Below, in pieces: positions 7,072-10,255 of a stretch of DNA of 10,255 nt. The stretch is from Bacteroidota bacterium (GTDB lineage: Bacteria; Bacteroidota; Bacteroidia; Chitinophagales; Chitinophagaceae). The stretch covers positions 1 to 10,255 of the forward strand of contig CANHNT010000050.1 in assembly GCA_947461985.1 (NCBI GenBank), written 5' to 3'. Below the pieces are notes generated by a model, which had not been told where the DNA came from, did not search any database, and saw only the letters and a list, made by a program, of their open reading frames with translations. Each line of letters opens with the position of its first letter. Position 1 is the stretch's first letter. The translations under genes and the position numbers were made by a program.

Positions 7072-7908
7072 ATGTTTAACGGTCGAAAATTACTCATTGT
7101 AACAAAACATTCAAAAGAAAAAGTAATAGCACCCATTTTAGAAAAAGAATTGGGCGTTGAATGCATTATTTATGATAATTTTGATACCGACGAATTAGGA
7201 ACTTTTACTGGTGAAGTCGATCGTGAACACGATCCTTTGGAAACAGCTAGGCAAAAATGTTTGCAAGCTTTAGCTCAATCTTCGTTTGATTTGGCAGTTG
7301 CTAGCGAAGGTTCCTTTGGCCCTCATCCAAGTATTCCGTTTGCACATGCCGACGATGAAATTCTCTACTTCATGGACAAAAAAAATGATTTAGATATTTT
7401 TGTAAGAGTGATCACCCCTGAAACTAATTTTAATGCTAGAAAAATTATGACCTCCGCCGAGTTAAAGGAATTTTCGAAGCAAATAAAATTTCCGTCTCAT
7501 GCAGTTATCATAAAAAAAGAGCAACATAATTTTGATGAAATGGTAAAAGGAATAAATGATTCAAAAAAGTTAATGGACGTTTTTAATTATTTTTGCGAAG
7601 CGTTTGGTGGTGCCTATCTTGAAACAGATATGCGTGCTATGCACAATCCAACACGTATGCAAACCATAGAAAAGGCAACGCAAAAATTGGCAACAAAAAT
7701 AAACCATGTTTGTCCAACTTGTAATACACCTGGTTTAGGCATAACATCAATTAAAGAAGGATTGCGTTGTAGTTTATGTAACAGTCCAACTCGTTCAACG
7801 TTGAGTTATTTGTATGAATGTCAAAAATGTAATTTTATAAAAGAAGAGATGTTTCCTAATCATAAAGAAAAAGAAGATCCAATGTATTGCGACTTTTGTA
7901 ACCCTTAA
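7072..7908 (+). CDS. DUF6671-type protein with C-terminal zinc-ribbon cysteines
   Basis: 278 residues from ATG 7072. From memory the N-terminal part matches the uncharacterised DUF6671 family: FNGRKLLIVTKHSKEKVIAP (2-21), DTDELGTFTGEV (38-49), DPLETARQKC (54-63) and LAVASEGSFGPHPS (74-87), then ADDEILYFMD. The dense run of conserved-looking Lys, His, Asp, Glu and Ser residues suggests an enzyme with a metal or nucleotide site, but no reaction is known to me. The last 70 residues hold four CxxC pairs (Cys214/217, 233/236, 250/253 and 273/276), enough for two zinc sites of the rubredoxin or ribbon kind. There is no signal or membrane segment, so it is probably cytoplasmic. It sits 49 bp after icd and only 12 bp before the threonylcarbamoyl-AMP synthase gene, so it is cotranscribed with that gene and perhaps related in function. 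Confidence 0.8.
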   Translation: MFNGRKLLIVTKHSKEKVIAPILEKELGVECIIYDNFDTDELGTFTGEVDREHDPLETARQKCLQALAQSSFDLAVASEGSFGPHPSIPFAHADDEILYFMDKKNDLDIFVRVITPETNFNARKIMTSAELKEFSKQIKFPSHAVIIKKEQHNFDEMVKGINDSKKLMDVFNYFCEAFGGAYLETDMRAMHNPTRMQTIEKATQKLATKINHVCPTCNTPGLGITSIKEGLRCSLCNSPTRSTLSYLYECQKCNFIKEEMFPNHKEKEDPMYCDFCNP

Positions 7909-7920
7909 ACATATATTTCA

Positions 7921-8877
7921 TTGATTACAAAAAATATTAGCGCCGCTGTAAAAGAATTAAACAAAGGGAATATTATTGGATTGCCCACTGAAACCGTGTA
8001 TGGTTTAGCTGGTAATGCATGGGATGAAGAAGCTATTAAAAAAATTTTCAACCTCAAAAAAAGACCTTTATACAATCCATTAATTGTTCATATAAAGTCG
8101 ATAGATTATGTGCATGAAATTGCTACAGATATACCTGATATTGCTTTTAAATTAGCCAATGCTTTTTGGCCAGGACCATTGACATTGATTTTAAATAAAA
8201 AAGAAATAGTACCTGATATTGTAACAGCAGGTAAAGACACTGTTGCTGTTAGGGTTCCTAATCATCCTATTGCATTATCGCTTTTGCAAGAAATTGATTT
8301 TCCGTTAGCAGCGCCAAGTGCCAACCCTTTTGGAAGTATAAGCCCAACCAATGCAAACCATGTGTATTCTTATTTCAAAGAAACTTTACCTGTAATTTTG
8401 GATGGCGATGTTTCAAAAAGCGGTATTGAATCTACTATTGTAGGATTTGATAAAGAGGATGTTATCATTTATCGATTGGGTTCACTTTCAAGAGAAACAA
8501 TTGAAGAAGTAGTTGGCAAAGTTAAAGTACTGAACGAAGACAATGAAAGTCCAATAGCACCGGGAATGTTGTCGAGGCATTATGCCCCAGAAAAAGATAC
8601 TTTTGTCACAAATGATATTGTCAAATTTTTAAGTGAAGCAACTTCAAAAAAAATAGGACTATTATCTTTTAACGAAGAAATAGAACATCCTAGCATCATG
8701 CATCAAGAAATTTTGTCGAAAAGTGGACACTTAGTAGAAGCTGCTGCCAATTTTTATGCAGCACTTCATCGGCTTGACAAAAGCAATGTTGATATCATCG
8801 TAGCGAGCTATTTTCCACATAAAGGAATTGGCATTGCCTTGAATGATAAATTAAAAAGAGCTACAAAAAAAGAATAA
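7921..8877 (+). CDS. tsaC: L-threonylcarbamoyladenylate synthase (Sua5 type)
   Basis: Makes threonylcarbamoyl-AMP from threonine, bicarbonate and ATP, the precursor of the t6A modification at position 37 of ANN-decoding tRNAs; the product is used by the TsaD complex. The start is TTG 7921. The stop of the upstream gene (7906-7908) is in the same frame and the first in-frame ATG would be at about residue 216, so no ATG start is possible. The YrdC-like domain covers about 5-190: LPTETVYGLAGNAW (21-34), NLKKRPLYNPLIVHI (44-58), FWPGPLTLIL (82-91), VAVRVPNHP (108-116), LAAPSANPFGSISPT (129-143) and KSGIESTIV (166-174). Residues 214-223 (PGMLSRHYAP) are the Sua5 linker loop that covers the active site, and the Sua5 domain follows to 318. 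The long two-domain form is as expected for Bacteroidota. Confidence 0.95.
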   Translation: MITKNISAAVKELNKGNIIGLPTETVYGLAGNAWDEEAIKKIFNLKKRPLYNPLIVHIKSIDYVHEIATDIPDIAFKLANAFWPGPLTLILNKKEIVPDIVTAGKDTVAVRVPNHPIALSLLQEIDFPLAAPSANPFGSISPTNANHVYSYFKETLPVILDGDVSKSGIESTIVGFDKEDVIIYRLGSLSRETIEEVVGKVKVLNEDNESPIAPGMLSRHYAPEKDTFVTNDIVKFLSEATSKKIGLLSFNEEIEHPSIMHQEILSKSGHLVEAAANFYAALHRLDKSNVDIIVASYFPHKGIGIALNDKLKRATKKE

Positions 8878-8922
8878 CATTACACAAACAAAACTTATTT
8901 TCAACTTTTTAAAATCAACACT

Positions 8923-9624
8923 GTGTCAGAATTAATTATATCCCTCATTTCATTAATCTTGCTAGAAGTAATTCTAGGAATCGATAATATTATTTTCATT
9001 TCTATTCTTGCAGATAAATTGCCAGAATCTCAACGGAATCAATTACGTTATTGGGGTATTGGTTTGGCAATGGTCACACGTTTAGTTTTACTAGCATTTA
9101 TATCCTGGATTTTAAAATTAGACAAAACATTATTTACGGTAATGGATAAAGATTTTTCGGGTAAAGGTTTAATTCTTATTGTTGGTGGTCTTTTCTTAAT
9201 TTATAAAAGCACGAAAGAAATATATCATAAAACTGAACTCATAAATCAACCGGAACAACCCACTACAAAAGTGGCTAATTTTAAACGTTTGCTATGGGAA
9301 GTTATCATTTTAGATTTAGTTTTTTCTATAGATTCCATTATTACTGCTGTAGGCATGGTGCAAGAAGTTTGGGTCATGTACACGGCAGTAATTGCAACGG
9401 TTGTAATTATGCTATTTGCATCAAAACCTATAAGTGAGTTCATACGAAATCATCCATCATTTAAAATATTAGCCTTATGCTTTTTAATGATGATTGGAGT
9501 ATCGTTAATAGCAGAAGGATTTCATTTTGAAATACCCAAAGGCTATATTTATTTCTCAATGGCATTTGCATTTTTGGTTGATATTATTCAAATGAAAACA
9601 ACTCCAAAAGCAAAGCCGAATTAA
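8923..9624 (+). CDS. TerC-family integral membrane protein
   Basis: 233 residues from GTG 8923; no nearby in-frame ATG exists and the first internal Met is residue 50. The two family signatures are present: LEVILGIDN (14-22, with Glu15 and Asp21) and LDLVFSIDS (130-138, with Asp131 and Asp137). Their acidic residues lie inside membrane helices, as in ion transporters. About seven hydrophobic segments are visible, separated by a charged loop at about 95-120 (YHKTELINQPEQPTTK). The conserved HPSFKILALCFLMMIGVSLIAEGF stretch (177-200) and GYIYFSMAF follow. Members in Bacillus have been linked to manganese export during protein secretion; tellurite resistance is the historical name. The substrate here is not known. 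It is last in the operon, 45 bp after tsaC, a gap too small for a yybP-ykoY manganese riboswitch. Confidence 0.92.
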   Translation: MSELIISLISLILLEVILGIDNIIFISILADKLPESQRNQLRYWGIGLAMVTRLVLLAFISWILKLDKTLFTVMDKDFSGKGLILIVGGLFLIYKSTKEIYHKTELINQPEQPTTKVANFKRLLWEVIILDLVFSIDSIITAVGMVQEVWVMYTAVIATVVIMLFASKPISEFIRNHPSFKILALCFLMMIGVSLIAEGFHFEIPKGYIYFSMAFAFLVDIIQMKTTPKAKPN

Positions 9625-9698
9625 TAGATTTAATTTTTAGATAAAATAAATTTAAAGCCTTGGTATGTGTAGATAAGAAACTCAGCAAAATATTTTTG

Positions 9699-9732
9699 CC
9701 ACGAAGACACAAAGGCACAAAGTTTCACAAAG
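9699..9732 (+). repeat. NCACRAAG micro-repeat, four units
   Basis: Units CCACGAAG (9699-9706), ACACAAAG (9707-9714) and GCACAAAG (9715-9722) are contiguous. After two T residues comes TCACAAAG (9725-9732). From memory, this pattern (complement: CTTTGTG and CTTCGTGGC) is a dispersed intergenic sequence that recurs in many Bacteroidota and environmental genomes. Its role is not known to me. Confidence 0.7.
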
Positions 9733-9744
9733 ATAATAGCCACG

Positions 9745-9779
9745 TCATTGCGATGCTGACGATTCGGTCAGCAGAAGCA
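9745..9779. repeat. REP-like hairpin with TCATTGCGA start
   Basis: TCATTGCGA (9745-9753) is followed by a 7-bp perfect stem, TGCTGAC (9754-9760) and GTCAGCA (9767-9773), with loop GATTCG, then GAAGCAA. The arrangement TCATTGCGA, hairpin, GAAGCAA resembles a palindromic element widely scattered in bacterial intergenic DNA (recalled, not searched). Confidence 0.6.
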
Positions 9780-9915
9780 AACAAATTAGCTATATACTCA
9801 GTTATGCTGTCGCTTTTCAGCGATTATCTCTATTTTAGTAAGTATGCCCGATTGACATAGTAGAAAGCCTAACAATGAGGAGTTACAAACATTAATTATA
9901 GTATCCGGTATGTAC

Positions 9916-9950
9916 TAACTCTGACAGGGCTTTAAGCCCTGTCAGAGTTA
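9916..9950. repeat. Perfect 15-bp inverted repeat, GC-rich core
   Basis: TAACTCTGACAGGGC (9916-9930) and GCCCTGTCAGAGTTA (9936-9950) are perfect complements around TTTAA, whose ends can also pair. It is the most GC-rich and stable stem in the window. It resembles the CTGACAGG/CCTGTCAG dispersed palindromes common in Bacteroidota (recalled). No T-run follows on either side, so it is a repeat element first; it could still act as a bidirectional transcription block after the operon. Confidence 0.8.
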
Positions 9951-10013
9951 TTGTATAAAAAGAGAATGTACCAACTGCACATTTTTTTCAACTTTCTATT
10001 AATTCTAAACCCA

Positions 10014-10085
10014 CTTCGTTGCGACGAAGAGTCCAATCCTGGTTTTATGTATAGGATTTTGTCCGACTGCTTCATGCGTTGCAGT
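10014..10085. repeat. Cluster of three small hairpins
   Basis: Three stems stand in series: CTTCGT/ACGAAG (10014-10019 and 10024-10029, loop TGCG), AATCCT/AGGATT (10035-10040 and 10053-10058), and ACTGC/GCAGT (10066-10070 and 10081-10085). Each is short and could occur alone by chance; the close spacing suggests one structured dispersed element. Confidence 0.45.
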
Positions 10086-10139
10086 AACGGGTGAAAAATA
10101 ATTTCCCCCATTCACACTTTGTAATACAATTTAAGATAT

Positions 10140-10238
10140 CTTCGTTTTGCAATTAACAAACTATTATAGCCTCTTTGCTAAAAATTTCAACGTAAAATGA
10201 AAATAATAAGGAGAAGAGTAGCCTCTATAAGTAAGTTA
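10140..10238 (+). repeat. Dispersed ~98-bp repeat, copy 2
   Basis: Same orientation as 2227-2324. Identity is complete over the last 21 bases (10218-10238) and partial upstream. After AAGTT the sequence diverges from copy 1 at once. The window ends 17 bases later, so what follows this copy cannot be seen. Confidence 0.65.
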
Positions 10239-10255
10239 TGGGATATTTGATCTAA

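Larger units (their letters stand above)
9625..10255. other. Gene-free tail rich in dispersed repeats
   Basis: 631 bases with no credible gene. They contain, in order, an NCACRAAG micro-repeat (9699-9732), a TCATTGCGA-type hairpin (9745-9779), a small TCGCT/AGCGA hairpin (9810-9823) and a perfect 15-bp inverted repeat (9916-9950). A group of small hairpins follows (10014-10085), then copy 2 of the ~98-bp repeat. The plus-strand frame 9660-9860 is made of these repeats and shows no protein features. No strong terminator for the operon was found directly after the TerC gene. Confidence 0.7.

Noticed and set aside
8878..8922. yybP-ykoY manganese riboswitch before the TerC gene
   Set aside because: Only 45 AT-rich bases separate it from tsaC, with no GC-rich stems, too short for that aptamer.
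9699..9732. CRISPR array
   Set aside because: Units are 8 bases with no spacers and no cas genes nearby.
9660..9860. 66-codon plus-strand frame after the TerC gene
   Set aside because: Its sequence is a translation of the NCACRAAG micro-repeat and the TCATTGCGA hairpin; no ribosome-binding site or protein features.
2227..10238. Composite transposon bounded by the ~98-bp repeats
   Set aside because: The interval holds housekeeping genes (icd, tsaC, terC-type) and no transposase; the repeats have no terminal inverted symmetry with each other.

Overview
The window is AT-rich bacterial DNA that reads as Bacteroidota, perhaps a Chitinophagales- or Sphingobacteria-like lineage (inference). The evidence is a long LptD barrel of the Bacteroidota kind at the left edge, a TAnnTTTG-type -7 element ahead of the LysR gene, starts without clear Shine-Dalgarno sequences, and dispersed palindromes of a kind common in that phylum. 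The assignment rests on reading alone; no search was run.

Layout. (1) 1-1923: the C-terminal 640 codons of lptD, cut by the window edge. (2) 1924-2372: a gene-free stretch with two strong adjacent hairpins (1987-2072) and one copy of a dispersed ~98-bp repeat (2227-2324). (3) 2373-3489: two overlapping genes of unknown function, a four-helix membrane protein and a basic 151-aa protein. They are visibly more AT-rich than the rest and look like an accessory insertion. (4) 3786-4706: a LysR-family regulator on the minus strand. (5) 4789-9624: five plus-strand genes with gaps of 12-49 bp, probably one operon. In order they are an SPFH/prohibitin-like lipoprotein, a long-form isocitrate dehydrogenase, a DUF6671-type zinc-ribbon protein, the Sua5-type threonylcarbamoyl-AMP synthase and a TerC-family membrane protein. 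(6) 9625-10255: a gene-free tail packed with short dispersed repeats. It holds an NCACRAAG micro-repeat, a TCATTGCGA hairpin, a perfect 15-bp inverted repeat, a cluster of small hairpins, and a second copy of the ~98-bp repeat in the same orientation as the first.

How the parts fit. The LysR gene and the five-gene operon diverge from an 82-bp gap, so the regulator may control the operon or only itself. The operon mixes central metabolism (isocitrate dehydrogenase), translation fidelity (the t6A tRNA modification precursor), a membrane-anchored SPFH protein, a possible metal exporter (TerC) and an uncharacterised Cys4-type protein. No single pathway links them all. I found no CRISPR array, transposase, integrase, tRNA or rRNA. 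The least explained parts are the two-gene AT-rich module and the paired ~98-bp repeat, one copy of which lies directly upstream of that module. The sequence does not prove a new system.
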